Below are positions 43,092-54,909 of a stretch of DNA of 64,000 bases, piece by piece; within the stretch, counting starts at the first letter, position 1; every line of letters begins with the position of its first letter. Origin of the DNA: Actinomycetes bacterium. GTDB taxonomy: Bacteria > Actinomycetota > Acidimicrobiia > Acidimicrobiales > RAAP-2. Position numbers and translations under genes: made by a program. The DNA lies in assembly GCA_021801235.1 (NCBI GenBank), contig JAJYYG010000138.1, positions 24,899 to 88,898 on the forward strand, read 5' to 3'. The notes beneath the pieces are model-generated. The model had not been told where the DNA came from, searched no databases, and worked only from the letters and a program-made list of their open reading frames with translations.

Positions 43092-44165
43092 TCATTCCAG
43101 ACCGGGGCCACGAGGCGCCCCCCGGCGCTCCGGTTCGGCGTCGACCTGGCGGGCCACGTCGAGGAGGCGTCCGAGTCCGCTGACCTGTTCGTCGAGGGTC
43201 CCGCCCATCGGATTGACGCGCAAGGTGTCGATCCCGCAGTCCCGGTACTCGCGCAGGCGCCGCCGCACCTCGTCCTCGGGGCCGATCAGGTTCGTCCGCA
43301 GGCCGATCTCGGTGGGCACGGCGCGACGGGCGGCGGCGCGGTCGCCGGCCAGCCAGAGGCGTTGCACCTCGGCCACCGCGGCGCCGAACCCCTGGCGCTC
43401 GAAGGCGCGGTTGTAGAAGTTCGTCGCCTCCGAGCCCATCGCACCGAAGGTGAACGCGTATCCCTCCGCGTGCCGTCGACCGGCCTCCTCCACGTCGTCG
43501 GTGAACTCGCAGCTGACGGCGACCGTCAGTTCGAGTTCCCCGATCGAGCGGCCCACGGACTGTGCCCCGGCGGCGATCTCGTCCAAGAACACGCCCGCGC
43601 TCTCGCAGAGGAAGGAGTTGCCGATCCATCCGTCCGCGTGGGAACCGGTGAGGCGCAGGTTCGCCGGACCGAGGGAGGCGACGTAGATCGGCACCTCGAC
43701 CGGTCGCGCCGCGCTCCGCAACGCCACCCCCTCCCCGCCGGCCATCGGGAGTCGGTAGACCTCACCGTGGTACTCCACACGCTCGCCCCGGGTGACCATC
43801 CGGACGATCTCGATCGTCTCCCGGGTCCGGGTGACCGGCCGGGAGAAGCCCACGCCGTGCCAGCCCTCCATCACCTGGGGGCCGCTGGTCCCGATGCCGA
43901 GCACGAACCGCCCGCCCGAGAGCTCCTGCAGGGTCATCGCCGACATGGCCAGCATGGTGGGTGTCCGGGTCCCGAGCTGGACGATCGCCGTGCCGAGCCT
44001 GATGGTGCCGGTGGCCCGGGCGAGGGCCCCCAAGGGGGTCAGAGCGTCGTACGCCCAGAATTCCGGTAGCCACACCGAGGACGCGCCGAGGCGATCGGCC
44101 TCGATGACGTAGTCGAGCATCCAGGGCATCGCCGGGGAGGCGGTGATCCCGATCCCGAGCGTCAC
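43092..44165 (-). CDS. LLM-class (F420-type) oxidoreductase
   Basis: Luciferase-like monooxygenase fold: TGTIRLGTAIVQLGTRTPTMLAMSAMTLQELSGGRFVLGIGTSGPQV. Confidence 0.9.
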   Translation of the reverse strand: MTLGIGITASPAMPWMLDYVIEADRLGASSVWLPEFWAYDALTPLGALARATGTIRLGTAIVQLGTRTPTMLAMSAMTLQELSGGRFVLGIGTSGPQVMEGWHGVGFSRPVTRTRETIEIVRMVTRGERVEYHGEVYRLPMAGGEGVALRSAARPVEVPIYVASLGPANLRLTGSHADGWIGNSFLCESAGVFLDEIAAGAQSVGRSIGELELTVAVSCEFTDDVEEAGRRHAEGYAFTFGAMGSEATNFYNRAFERQGFGAAVAEVQRLWLAGDRAAARRAVPTEIGLRTNLIGPEDEVRRRLREYRDCGIDTLRVNPMGGTLDEQVSGLGRLLDVARQVDAEPERRGAPRGPGLE

Positions 44166-44755
44166 GGCGCGGCCTCGGCGACCGTCCTGATCCCCTCGAC
44201 CGTCCGTACCATGTTGGCGTGGTGCTCGAGGATCCGGTGCCGCAGGATCCTCGGCTCCTTCTCCGGCATCGACGCGATCGCGATCGAGATCCCCGAGGGG
44301 CCCGGACCCAGGGACATCGAGAACCGGAGGACGGTCGCACCGACCGCCGGTTCGAGGTCGAAGCGCCACCTCGAACCCGGGTTCACCCGGTCGACCGTGG
44401 CCCAGCCGAACGTCCGGTTCACTGCGTAGCCGTCGACGAACGACTCCACCTCCCACTCGCCCATGGCCGGGTGCCGGTTGCGGCCCACGAACGACGCCCC
44501 GACGCCAGGTCCGTCCCCGGTCCACCTCGCACCGAGGAACTCGTCGGAGAAGCGCGCCGGCAGCTCGATGTCGGTCGCGATCGCCCACACCCGGTCGGTC
44601 GGGGCGGCGACCTCGACCTCGACCCAGGTTCCCGGCTCGTCCGCCAGGCGGATCGGGTCACTGGGCCCGGACCCGAACGTCCTCGGGACGCCCTCAGCCC
44701 ACTCGCCGTCCGCTCCGATCGCCATGGGGCCGGCCTCCTCCGCTCTCGCCGCCAT
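44162..44755 (-). CDS. SRPBCC family protein
   Basis: WVEVEVAAPTDRVWAIATDIELPARFSDEFLGARW; stop overlaps next start. Confidence 0.8.
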   Translation of the reverse strand: MAARAEEAGPMAIGADGEWAEGVPRTFGSGPSDPIRLADEPGTWVEVEVAAPTDRVWAIATDIELPARFSDEFLGARWTGDGPGVGASFVGRNRHPAMGEWEVESFVDGYAVNRTFGWATVDRVNPGSRWRFDLEPAVGATVLRFSMSLGPGPSGISIAIASMPEKEPRILRHRILEHHANMVRTVEGIRTVAEAAP

Positions 44756-44796
44756 TCGGTAGCTAATCACTACTCCCAACGGGTAGCTTCGTCAAC

Positions 44797-45282
44797 ATGA
44801 AGCTGGAGGAGATCGGCGGGCAACCCTGTTCGGTGGCGCGCGCCCTGAGCGTGATCGGCGATGGCTGGAGCCTGATGCTCATCCGGGACGCCTTCTACGG
44901 ACGGACGCGGTTCTCGGAGTTCGTCGCGCACAGCGGGGCCCAGAAGACGGTCGTCTCCGATCGCCTCAAGCGGCTCGTGGCGGACGGCGTGTTCGCACGC
45001 GTCGAGCACCCGGACCATCCCGGGCGCCCCGAGTACCGGCTGACGACCATGGGGGAGGACCTGGCCCACGTCCTGTTGGCCCTCAGTGCCTGGGGCGACC
45101 GTTGGCTCGACAAGGGGGAGGGTGCGCCGATCCGGATCGTCCACCGGGCGTGCGGCCACGACGCCGGGCCACGGATCGTGTGCGGCCACTGCGGCGGGGA
45201 GCTCGACGCGGGCAACCTGCGAGCGGAGGCCGGTCCCGGCTTTCCGGTCGACGGGCCGGCCATCTTCGGTGGGCACCGCTGA
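44797..45282 (+). CDS. HxlR-family winged-helix transcriptional regulator
   Basis: PCSVARALSVIGDGWSLMLIRDAFYGRTRFSEF...VVSDRLKRLVADGV. Confidence 0.9.
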   Translation: MKLEEIGGQPCSVARALSVIGDGWSLMLIRDAFYGRTRFSEFVAHSGAQKTVVSDRLKRLVADGVFARVEHPDHPGRPEYRLTTMGEDLAHVLLALSAWGDRWLDKGEGAPIRIVHRACGHDAGPRIVCGHCGGELDAGNLRAEAGPGFPVDGPAIFGGHR

Positions 45283-45357
45283 CGCACGGTCCGCCCGGGC
45301 TGCGGCGGGACACGGAGCGGCCCGGGACACGGAGCGGCCCGGTACCCTGGCGGTCCC

Positions 45358-47142
45358 GTGAGCGTGCTCGTCGATCTGCAGGGTGTGGCGGTCCGCCACG
45401 CTGACCGGGTGCTGTTCGAGGGCCTCTCGATGACGGTGTCCGACGGGGACCGGATCGGCGTGGTGGGGATCAACGGCACCGGGAAGACGACCCTGCTGCG
45501 CATCGTCGCCGGCGTCGACGATCCCGACGAGGGCCGGGTGCTCCGCGGAAGGGGTGCGCGGGTCGGCTTCCTCGATCAGGTTCCGAGCCTGCCGCCCGGG
45601 ACGGCGGGCGAGGCGGTCGGGCCGGGGTGGGAGGCGGAGGCGGCACTCGACCGGCTGGGCATGGCCGCCTCCTCCGGCACCGAGGTGGCCGCCCTCTCCG
45701 GTGGGCAGGCGAAGCGGGTGGCCCTCGCCCGCGTCCTGGCCCGTCCGGCCGAGCTGCTGGTGCTCGACGAGCCCACCAACCACCTCGACCTGGGTGCGGT
45801 GGCATGGCTCGAGCAGCGCATCCGTTCGTTCCCCGGCGGGGTGGTCCTGGTGACCCACGACCGGTACCTGCTCGACCGGGTCACCACCCGGATGCTCGAG
45901 CTCGACCGCGGCAGGCCCGTCGCCCACGAGGGCGGGTACCAGTCCTACCTGGAAGCCAGGGCGGACCGGGAGGAGCGGGCAGCGGTGGCCGAGTCGACCC
46001 GCCAGAACCTGGCCCGTCGGGAGCTGGCCTGGCTGCGGCGCGGCGCCCCGGCGCGCTCGCGCAAGCCGCAGGCCCGCGTCGAGGCGGCCAAGCGGCTCCT
46101 GGCGTCCCGCCCGGAAGGACCTGCCCGGGAGGGCGAGCTGGAACTGGTGGCGGACATGCCCCGCCTCGGCGCCAAGGTGATCGAGTGCCGGGGGGTCGGG
46201 TTCCGCTTCGGGGACGGGCCCCCCGTCCTGAGCGGCGTCGACCTCTCGATCGGGCGGCGGGAGCGGCTCGGGCTGGTCGGAGGCAACGGGACCGGCAAGT
46301 CGACCCTGTTGGACCTCGTAGCCGGCCGGCGCCTCCCCACCACCGGGACCGTCGAGGTGGGGCCGACGGTGGTGGTTGGCTACTACGACCAGCAGGGGAT
46401 CGAGCTCGACCCGCAGGCGCGGGTCCAGGAACTGGTGGCCGGCCCGCACCGGGCGCCCGGCTCGCTGGCCGACGTCGCCCTCATGAAGCGGTTCTGGTTC
46501 GGCGGGGACCTCCCGTTCGCCAGGGTCGCCACCCTCTCCGGCGGGGAGCGCCGGCGCCTCCAGCTGCTGCTGGTGATCGCGGCCCGACCCAACGTCCTGC
46601 TCCTCGACGAGCCCACCAACGACCTCGACCTCGACACGCTCCGCATCCTGGAGGAGTTCCTGGAGGACTGGCCGGGCTCCCTGGTGGTGGTCAGCCACGA
46701 CCGCACCTTCCTCGAGCGGACCACCGAGCGCCTCGTCGCGGTCGGCGAGGGTGGGGCGGTGGCCCCGGTGCCGGGAGGGGTCGCCGGCTGGATGTCCCGG
46801 CTGGAGGGGAGCCCGGCGCACCCGGCGGGAGCGCCCGGCGCCGGAGTGGCCGCGCGGGAAGGCAAGGAGACGTCCGGCGGGGAGGTGCCGCCCGTCGCCC
46901 CCGCACGCCGGGGGGTCCCGTCCGCCGGTGCGCCCCGGATCGGTCGGCTGCTCCGGGAGGCGGACCAGCGGATGGCACGGGCCCAGCGGAGGCGGGACGC
47001 GATCGTCGATCGTCTGACCGACGCCGCCGGGTACGAGGAGATGGGCCGGATCGGGACGGAGCTGGCCGAGGCGCAGGCCGAGCTGGACGCGGCAGAGGAG
47101 GCGTGGTTGGCCCTGGCCGAGCGGTCCGAGGCGGGAGGGTGA
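45358..47142 (+). CDS. ABC-F family ATPase
   Basis: Two ABC cassettes (GINGTGKTT, GGNGTGKST), LSGGQAKR/LSGGERRR. Confidence 0.93.
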   Translation: MSVLVDLQGVAVRHADRVLFEGLSMTVSDGDRIGVVGINGTGKTTLLRIVAGVDDPDEGRVLRGRGARVGFLDQVPSLPPGTAGEAVGPGWEAEAALDRLGMAASSGTEVAALSGGQAKRVALARVLARPAELLVLDEPTNHLDLGAVAWLEQRIRSFPGGVVLVTHDRYLLDRVTTRMLELDRGRPVAHEGGYQSYLEARADREERAAVAESTRQNLARRELAWLRRGAPARSRKPQARVEAAKRLLASRPEGPAREGELELVADMPRLGAKVIECRGVGFRFGDGPPVLSGVDLSIGRRERLGLVGGNGTGKSTLLDLVAGRRLPTTGTVEVGPTVVVGYYDQQGIELDPQARVQELVAGPHRAPGSLADVALMKRFWFGGDLPFARVATLSGGERRRLQLLLVIAARPNVLLLDEPTNDLDLDTLRILEEFLEDWPGSLVVVSHDRTFLERTTERLVAVGEGGAVAPVPGGVAGWMSRLEGSPAHPAGAPGAGVAAREGKETSGGEVPPVAPARRGVPSAGAPRIGRLLREADQRMARAQRRRDAIVDRLTDAAGYEEMGRIGTELAEAQAELDAAEEAWLALAERSEAGG

Positions 47143-47200
47143 GGGCGGCCCCGCCGCCCGGAGCATCCCCGGACCGGGCCGGAGCAGTGGTGGGACACGG

Positions 47201-47233
47201 CCGGGGGGCGGGGCACGAAGCCCCGCCCCCCGG
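47201..47233. terminator. Strong hairpin, 14-bp perfect stem CCGGGGGGCGGGGC/GCCCCGCCCCCCGG, 5-nt loop
   Basis: Convergent intergenic position; no clear U-tract. Confidence 0.6.
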
Positions 47234-47252
47234 TGCGCGTTCCGGACCGTCG

Positions 47253-47291
47253 GGCACGGGGGACGGCAACGGCGTGGCCGTCCCCCGTGCC
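47253..47291. terminator. Second strong hairpin, 14-bp perfect arms GGCACGGGGGACGG/CCGTCCCCCGTGCC
   Basis: Lies 6 nt beyond the stop of the minus-strand gene at 47297. Confidence 0.6.
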
Positions 47292-47296
47292 ACGGG

Positions 47297-49591
47297 TCAT
47301 GCGGCGGAGCCGAAGAACGCCATGCCCTCGCCCGGCGGGCTGAAAGTGAACACCCCGCCGTCGGAGGCCACCATCCAGTACCCGTCGTACGAGTTGTTGT
47401 TCATCCCTCCGACCACCGGCTTGTTGAGGGTGAGGTTGCCGGTCGACCCGTAGAACGGGGCGTTGTAGGAGAACACCCCGCCGTCGGAGGCGATCAGGCG
47501 GTACCCGCTGCCGTCGGAGACGGGGGCGATGCCGACCACCGGCTTGTTGAGGGTCAGGTTGCCGGTCGACCCGTAGAACGGGGCGTTGTAGGAGAACACC
47601 CCACCGTCGGCGGCGACCAGCCAGTACCCGCCGGTGGATCGGTCGAGACCCATGCCGACCACCGGCTTGTTGAGGGTGAGGTTCCCGGTCGATCCCTGGA
47701 AGCGGGCACTCCCGTAGGAGAACACCCCGCCGTCGGAGGCCACCAGCCAGTAGCCGTTGCCGTTGAGGGTCGACGTCATCCCGACCACCGGCCGGTTCAG
47801 CTTGAGCCCGCCGGCCGACCCCTCGAAGGGAGCGTTGAAGGCGAACACGCCGCCGTCGGAGGCGACCAGCCAGTACCCGCCGGTCGTCTTGTCGGTGGCG
47901 ATCCCCACGATGGGTGCGTTCAGCGGCACCCCGGTGAGGGACCCGTAGCATGTGGCGGCTCCGAACACGGAGACGTCACCCTTGGCGTCGGTCAGCACGT
48001 AGCCGGTCCCGTCACCGAGGGCGGCACCGCCGACCACCGATCCGGAGGGCAGGTGCGTCATGCAGTCGCTCTGCACCGGGCCCGGCGAGGCCGGACCTGC
48101 TCCCGGGAGGGTCTGGAACCACAGGTAGGCGTTGGTCGGCACCTCGCCGCCGATGCCGCTGCCGGCCACGCCCTCGAGGGACTTGACCGCGCTGTAGCTC
48201 TTGAGGTTCTCCACCGAGGCCAGCCCCTGGGGCGTGGTCACCGGGATCACGATCACGTTCCACCACTCCGGCTGGTCACCGTTGCGGGTGGTGAGCAGGT
48301 GGTCGTGGCTGGGCAGCGGCACGTTGGTCAGGGCCGACGCCGGCGCGCCGAGCGCCGAGGCGAGCCTCGACAGGTCGATGGTGGCAGGATGGTCGATGCA
48401 GGTTACCACGGTGGGGCACTGGGTGTACGGCACGGCCGGCGAGCTGTAGATCGGCACCGGGATGTAGAGCGGGTCGATCTGGCTGTTGGTGGTCGTGGTC
48501 GACGGCGGCGTCGGGTCGGAGACTCCCGGCGGCACCGTGGTCGGAGGGGCCCCCGCCTCGCAGCCGGTCGAGGCGCCCGACGTCACATGGGTGTCGCAGA
48601 AGAACGGCTCGGTGTAGAGCGCGTCGACGTTCTGCCCGTCGACCCAGTCGTGGCTGATGCCGATGTTCTGGCAGTTCGGGGCGGTGGCCGAGCAGTCGTT
48701 CTTCAGGTTGTCGAACGTGGTACCGGGCTCCACCTGGGAGGCGGGAGGCGCGGCGGCCGGCGCGGCGACCGGCGGCCCCGGCGGAGCGGTGGCGGCCAGG
48801 TTGGCTGCCTGCGCTGCCGGCACGGTACCGGGGAGCACCTGGAAGAACAGGTAGGCGTTGGTCGGCACCTCGGCCACCGTGCCGGCCTGCTCGGCGGCGG
48901 CGATGGCGCTCACGCTGGTGAGCGTGGCGAAGGTCGACGGGCTGGTGGTGGCCACGACCTCGACGTTCCACCACTCCGGTAGCCCGCCGTTCCGGGTTCC
49001 CACCACGTGGTCGTGGGCAGGGATGGGGACGTTGCGCAGGCTGGCCGGCGCCGGGTTCCCCGGCAGCGCTCCGGCGATCCTCGACAGGTCGATGGTCGGC
49101 GGGTGGTCGATGCAGGTGGCGGTGGCCACGCACTGGGTCGGCGGCGGGTTGGAGAACAGGGGCACCGGGATGTAGAGGGTGTCCCCGTGGGTGGTGTTGC
49201 CCAGGGAGGTGCCGTCGGCGGAGACCCCGGTCGGGTCGGCGGACGAAGGCGGCGCCCCGGCCTCGCAACCGGTGGTGGCATACGACTGGACCGCGGGATC
49301 GCAGTAGTAGTTCTCGCTGTAGAGCAGGTCGACGTTGGTCCCGTTGTAGTACCCGTAGGACTCACCGAGCTGCCCGCAGCTCGGCGCGTCGTTGCCGCAG
49401 TTGTACTGGAGCGGGTCGATGGTCGTCCCGTTGTTTCCGTTGGGGGCCGGGTCCTGGACGGCGTGGGCGTGCACGACGGTGGCGGCCTGCGCAGGTGCGG
49501 AACCCGCACCTCCGAAGGCCAACAGCGACATCGAGCACAGCGCAACCGCGACCGCTCCCGTGCGGAAGCGTCGAAGCGTGTGGGTGGGCAT
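47297..49591 (-). CDS. Secreted modular protein: duplicated about 210-aa domain plus C-terminal GYWLVASDGGVF-type repeats
   Basis: Signal peptide; two domains sharing TGCEAGAPP, PLYIPVP, TCIDHPxTIDLSR, PEWWNV, EVPTNAYLxFQxLPG; about six C-terminal 41-42 aa repeats. Confidence 0.8.
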   Translation of the reverse strand: MPTHTLRRFRTGAVAVALCSMSLLAFGGAGSAPAQAATVVHAHAVQDPAPNGNNGTTIDPLQYNCGNDAPSCGQLGESYGYYNGTNVDLLYSENYYCDPAVQSYATTGCEAGAPPSSADPTGVSADGTSLGNTTHGDTLYIPVPLFSNPPPTQCVATATCIDHPPTIDLSRIAGALPGNPAPASLRNVPIPAHDHVVGTRNGGLPEWWNVEVVATTSPSTFATLTSVSAIAAAEQAGTVAEVPTNAYLFFQVLPGTVPAAQAANLAATAPPGPPVAAPAAAPPASQVEPGTTFDNLKNDCSATAPNCQNIGISHDWVDGQNVDALYTEPFFCDTHVTSGASTGCEAGAPPTTVPPGVSDPTPPSTTTTNSQIDPLYIPVPIYSSPAVPYTQCPTVVTCIDHPATIDLSRLASALGAPASALTNVPLPSHDHLLTTRNGDQPEWWNVIVIPVTTPQGLASVENLKSYSAVKSLEGVAGSGIGGEVPTNAYLWFQTLPGAGPASPGPVQSDCMTHLPSGSVVGGAALGDGTGYVLTDAKGDVSVFGAATCYGSLTGVPLNAPIVGIATDKTTGGYWLVASDGGVFAFNAPFEGSAGGLKLNRPVVGMTSTLNGNGYWLVASDGGVFSYGSARFQGSTGNLTLNKPVVGMGLDRSTGGYWLVAADGGVFSYNAPFYGSTGNLTLNKPVVGIAPVSDGSGYRLIASDGGVFSYNAPFYGSTGNLTLNKPVVGGMNNNSYDGYWMVASDGGVFTFSPPGEGMAFFGSAA

Positions 49592-49791
49592 CAGGGGTTG
49601 CTGCCTTTCTGGTCTGGGCACGGACTGCGGACCGTTCCGCGGGTCGCCCGTGCCGGTCGTCTACCGAGCAGCCCGCGCCCAACACGGTGTTCCCACCGCG
49701 GCGTCCACCGGCCACGGGCGTTCTTCGGAGCAACGGGGCAGCCGGATGTCCGGATCGCGGAGCCGTCGTCGCCCGGCGGGGGGGACGGCGC

Positions 49792-50091
49792 TCAGCCCTG
49801 CGGCCCGCGGTCCCGCGATCCGGGCGCCGCGGCCCGGAGCGCGGCGACCCGGGGGACGAGCACAGACGGGTCGCCTCCGACCTCGACCTGCTTGATCCTG
49901 CTGGTGTGACCCGAGACCAGCCTGACGGCACCCCTGCGCACGCCCAAGGCTCCGGCCAGGACGGCCAGCGCCTCGTCGGTCGCCGCACCGTGCTCCGGCG
50001 CCGCCCGCACCCGCACGACGAGCGCACCGGCACGGTCCCCGCCGACGGCGCTCCGCCCGGAGCGGGGTCGGACCCACAGCGTGATCCGCAT
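49792..50091 (-). CDS. DUF167 (YggU) family protein
   Basis: ITLWVRPRSGRSAVGG...VVRVRAAPEHGAATDEALAVLAGALGVRRGAVRLVSGHTSRIKQVEV. Confidence 0.85.
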   Translation of the reverse strand: MRITLWVRPRSGRSAVGGDRAGALVVRVRAAPEHGAATDEALAVLAGALGVRRGAVRLVSGHTSRIKQVEVGGDPSVLVPRVAALRAAAPGSRDRGPQG

Positions 50092-50180
50092 GCACACAGT
50101 GTCCCGCGACCCCGGGGCGGTCTGTCGGGCACCGGGTGGTCCGTCGGCCGACGCGGGGCGGTTGCTAGCGTCATCACCCT

Positions 50181-50966
50181 ATGCAGCTGGCACTGGTCCT
50201 GATCGAGGTCGTGGCCGGTTCGTTGTTGGTGGGGGCGGTGCTGACGACCGGCGTCCGGCGGTTGTTCCGGGGGCGCACCCACCTGCTGACCAACGAGGGA
50301 GGGTCACCCGCGCTCCGGGCGATCACCGCGACCTATGCGCTGCTCTTGGCGTTCGTGCTGGCCACGTCGTTGCAGTCGTTCCAGAGCGCCCGGAACCAGG
50401 TGGTCTCCGAGGCCGACACCGTCGTCTCGCTGGGCAACCTCGCCCACCTCCTTCCCCCACCCGCCGACCAGCGGGTGCAACGGGCCCTGGCCTGTTACGC
50501 CGACACCGTGGTCACCAGCGAGTTCCCGGCCATGCGCGCCGGAACCCTCCCTCCGGACGACGACAAGGCGCTCGAGCAGCTCTACAGCGCCCTGCCGGAG
50601 CCCGGGCAGGCGTCGACGGCGGGCACCGGCATCGCCGACGCCACGTTGCAGCAGCTCTCGAGCCTGACCAACGCGCGCGACGCACGGATCAGGGCGGCCC
50701 GGTCCCAGCTCCCCTGGCTGCTGTGGGTCGTGGTCATCGGCGGTGCGGTCGTCGCCCTCCTCGGGGTGACCGCGGTCACCTTCGTCGAACGGCCGTGGGC
50801 GCAGTTCTGGCTGTTGAGCGGGGCGACCGCCATCATCCTGGCGGCCATCCTGCTCATCGCCTCGCTCGGCGCACCGTTCGCCGGCGTGGGGGTCCGGATC
50901 GACGCCGCGCCGATGCAGTCGGCGCTCAAGGCCGTGTCGGTGGGTGTTCCCCCGCCCTACTGCTGA
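50181..50966 (+). CDS. DUF4239-like membrane protein
   Basis: TM helices at both ends, bestrophin-like domain pattern FQSARNQVVSEADTVVSLGNL. Confidence 0.65.
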   Translation: MQLALVLIEVVAGSLLVGAVLTTGVRRLFRGRTHLLTNEGGSPALRAITATYALLLAFVLATSLQSFQSARNQVVSEADTVVSLGNLAHLLPPPADQRVQRALACYADTVVTSEFPAMRAGTLPPDDDKALEQLYSALPEPGQASTAGTGIADATLQQLSSLTNARDARIRAARSQLPWLLWVVVIGGAVVALLGVTAVTFVERPWAQFWLLSGATAIILAAILLIASLGAPFAGVGVRIDAAPMQSALKAVSVGVPPPYC

Positions 50967-51021
50967 GCCCGGGCGGGATCCCCGTTCCCGGGCGTTCGCC
51001 GGCCCGGGTGCCGCCGGCCGG

Positions 51022-52800
<1,779 letters not shown>

Positions 52801-52957
52801 TTAGAGTCCCGCCACTCGTGCGTGGTGCGCCGCCGGTAGAACTCTGGTTCTTCCGGCGCGCCCCGGAATATGTCCCGATCCCGCGGTCGATCGTGGTGTT
52901 GCCGCCGGTGCCCGCATCGGGTCGGTGGCCGGCCCTGGCGGTACCATCGTCACGACG

Positions 52958-53770
52958 ATGGACGTGCAGAACCGCCAACCGCGACCGGCCCGGCCGCACC
53001 TGAGCGAGGCCGACCGGCGCCGGCGGCGCCGGCAGTTCCGGCGGCGGCGTGCGGTGGCGGCTCTGGTCGGGATGGTCGTCGTGGCCCTGGCGGTGACCGC
53101 GCTGTCGACGGGAGGAGCAGGCAGCGGGGCGGTGGACCGTTCGCGTTCGGCACCGTCCACCACCGTGGCGCCGAGCACCACCTCCACCACCGTGCCGACG
53201 AGCACCACCACCGTGCCACCGAGCACCACCACGACCACCGGCCCCGGCTCGCTTCCCCAGACCGGTGCGTTCCCGACGACCACCAGCGCCTCGTTCACGG
53301 CCGTCACGGCAGCGCTCTGGAACGGGATCGTCACCGACAACGTCCAGGCGGCGATGCCGGCGTTCTTCCCCGAGGCCGCCTACGTCCAGGTCAAGGCCAT
53401 CCCCGATCCCCAGGCGGACTTCACCGACCGCCTGGTGGCGCAGTTCGGGCTCGACATCGCCGCCGCCCACGCGCTGCTGGGGCCCACACCCTCCGCCGCC
53501 CGGCTCGTCGGGGTCGAGGCGGACGCCTCGTTCGCCCACTGGGTGCCGCCCGGCGTCTGCTCGAACGGCGTCGGCTACTTCGAGCTCCCCAACACGAGGA
53601 TGGTCTACTCGCTCGACGGACAGACCGCCTCCTTCGGGATCGCGTCGATGATCTCGTGGAGAGGCGAGTGGTACGTGGTGCACCTGGGGGCCGTGCTGCA
53701 GGGGGGGACCGGGGTGGTCGACGACCCCCAGTCCGGCCCCGGCGTGCCGCAGTACTCGTCGACCTGTTGA
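52958..53770 (+). CDS. Membrane-anchored extracytoplasmic protein with Thr/Pro-rich linker
   Basis: N-terminal Arg-rich stretch and one TM, TTTVPPSTTTTTGPG linker, globular C-terminal domain. Confidence 0.65.
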   Translation: MDVQNRQPRPARPHLSEADRRRRRRQFRRRRAVAALVGMVVVALAVTALSTGGAGSGAVDRSRSAPSTTVAPSTTSTTVPTSTTTVPPSTTTTTGPGSLPQTGAFPTTTSASFTAVTAALWNGIVTDNVQAAMPAFFPEAAYVQVKAIPDPQADFTDRLVAQFGLDIAAAHALLGPTPSAARLVGVEADASFAHWVPPGVCSNGVGYFELPNTRMVYSLDGQTASFGIASMISWRGEWYVVHLGAVLQGGTGVVDDPQSGPGVPQYSSTC

Positions 53771-53810
53771 GCGTCCTCCGGAGCGCCTGGCGCCCGATCG
53801 CCCGGGGGCC

Positions 53811-54866
53811 CTACCCCTTCGTGGCCGGTGCGGGCCCGCCGGCCAGAACCGTCACGAAGTCACGGGTCCACCCCGACTGGTACTGGTCGGCCGGCCGGTT
53901 CTGCCCGGGGACCCCGGCGGACAGCGGCCCGCCGGGCACCGCGGCGAACGCCAGCTGCACCCACTCGGGATTGATGTCGAGCTGCATGGCGTCGACGACG
54001 CCGCAGTCGATCAAGGCGTTGGCCAGGTCGGACGGGACCGCCTGCATCGACGCGGCATAGAGGAGGTCGCCGGCGGCGTCCTCTCCGAGGGCGCTCCGTG
54101 CCACCACGCTCCCACCGCCGAGCGTCGCTCCCCAGGCCGCGATGTCGGCGATCTGCGGGCTCGCCACCCCGCCGACCACCAGCGGGGCCAGGTTCTGGCG
54201 GACGCTGGCCACCGGCTCGCCGGCGAGAGGGAGGCCCTGTCCCCAGACGCCCACGTGTGCCGCGCCGTTGGTGTCGATCACCAGGCTGGCGTCACCGGTG
54301 ACCAGCGGGACCAGCGTGGTGCCGGCCACTTCGAACCCACCGGCGCCAGTCGACGACTCGAACCCACCGTTGAACGCCGCCACGAGGATCGGGGCTTCGG
54401 CGGGCCCGATGGCGGCCCCGTTGTCGGGCCCGATGGCGGCCGTCCCCGTCGGCGGGTCGGTGCTGCCGACGTGCAGGTTGTAGTGGACCTTGCCGGCGCG
54501 GAACCGGTAGACGGTCACCACGTGCCCGTCCGCTTCGGTGAAGGTTTGCTCGTCGACGGCGACGGAACCGCCCGCGGTGCTGACCGGGGTCCACCCGGGC
54601 TGGTCGGTGGTGGTCGTGGTGGCGGGGACGGTGGTGGTGGTCGCCGGAGCGGGACGTCCTGTCGTGGCCGTCGGACCCCCGGCCCCCCTCGAAGACGAGG
54701 TGGTGCGGTGCGCGCCGGTCCCCGCGGCCGAGGGCGAACTCCCGCAGGCGGTGAGGAGCGCTGCCGCCAGCAGCGCCGATGCGAGCATCGCAGCGGAGAC
54801 CCTGGAGGTGCGCGGTCGACCGGTGTCCCGTCGTCGCCGGTGGGAGGGTCGGGAGCCGGGTTCCAT
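53811..54866 (-). CDS. Lipoprotein with phosphodiester glycosidase (NAGPA-like) domain
   Basis: Lipobox LLTACG; AFNGGF, ALIDCGVVDAMQLDIN. Confidence 0.75.
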   Translation of the reverse strand: MEPGSRPSHRRRRDTGRPRTSRVSAAMLASALLAAALLTACGSSPSAAGTGAHRTTSSSRGAGGPTATTGRPAPATTTTVPATTTTTDQPGWTPVSTAGGSVAVDEQTFTEADGHVVTVYRFRAGKVHYNLHVGSTDPPTGTAAIGPDNGAAIGPAEAPILVAAFNGGFESSTGAGGFEVAGTTLVPLVTGDASLVIDTNGAAHVGVWGQGLPLAGEPVASVRQNLAPLVVGGVASPQIADIAAWGATLGGGSVVARSALGEDAAGDLLYAASMQAVPSDLANALIDCGVVDAMQLDINPEWVQLAFAAVPGGPLSAGVPGQNRPADQYQSGWTRDFVTVLAGGPAPATKG

Positions 54867-54909
54867 GGCCGGCGAGCTTAGGGGAGGGACCGGAGCCGGC
54901 CGGGGCGGC

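Noticed and set aside
41256-44069. 937-aa plus-strand ORF
   Set aside because: Antisense to bioB and the LLM oxidoreductase; no recognisable protein features.
53241-53258. LPQTG sequence resembling a sortase signal in the protein at 52958-53770
   Set aside because: Located mid-protein after a Thr-rich linker, not followed by a C-terminal TM segment and basic tail.
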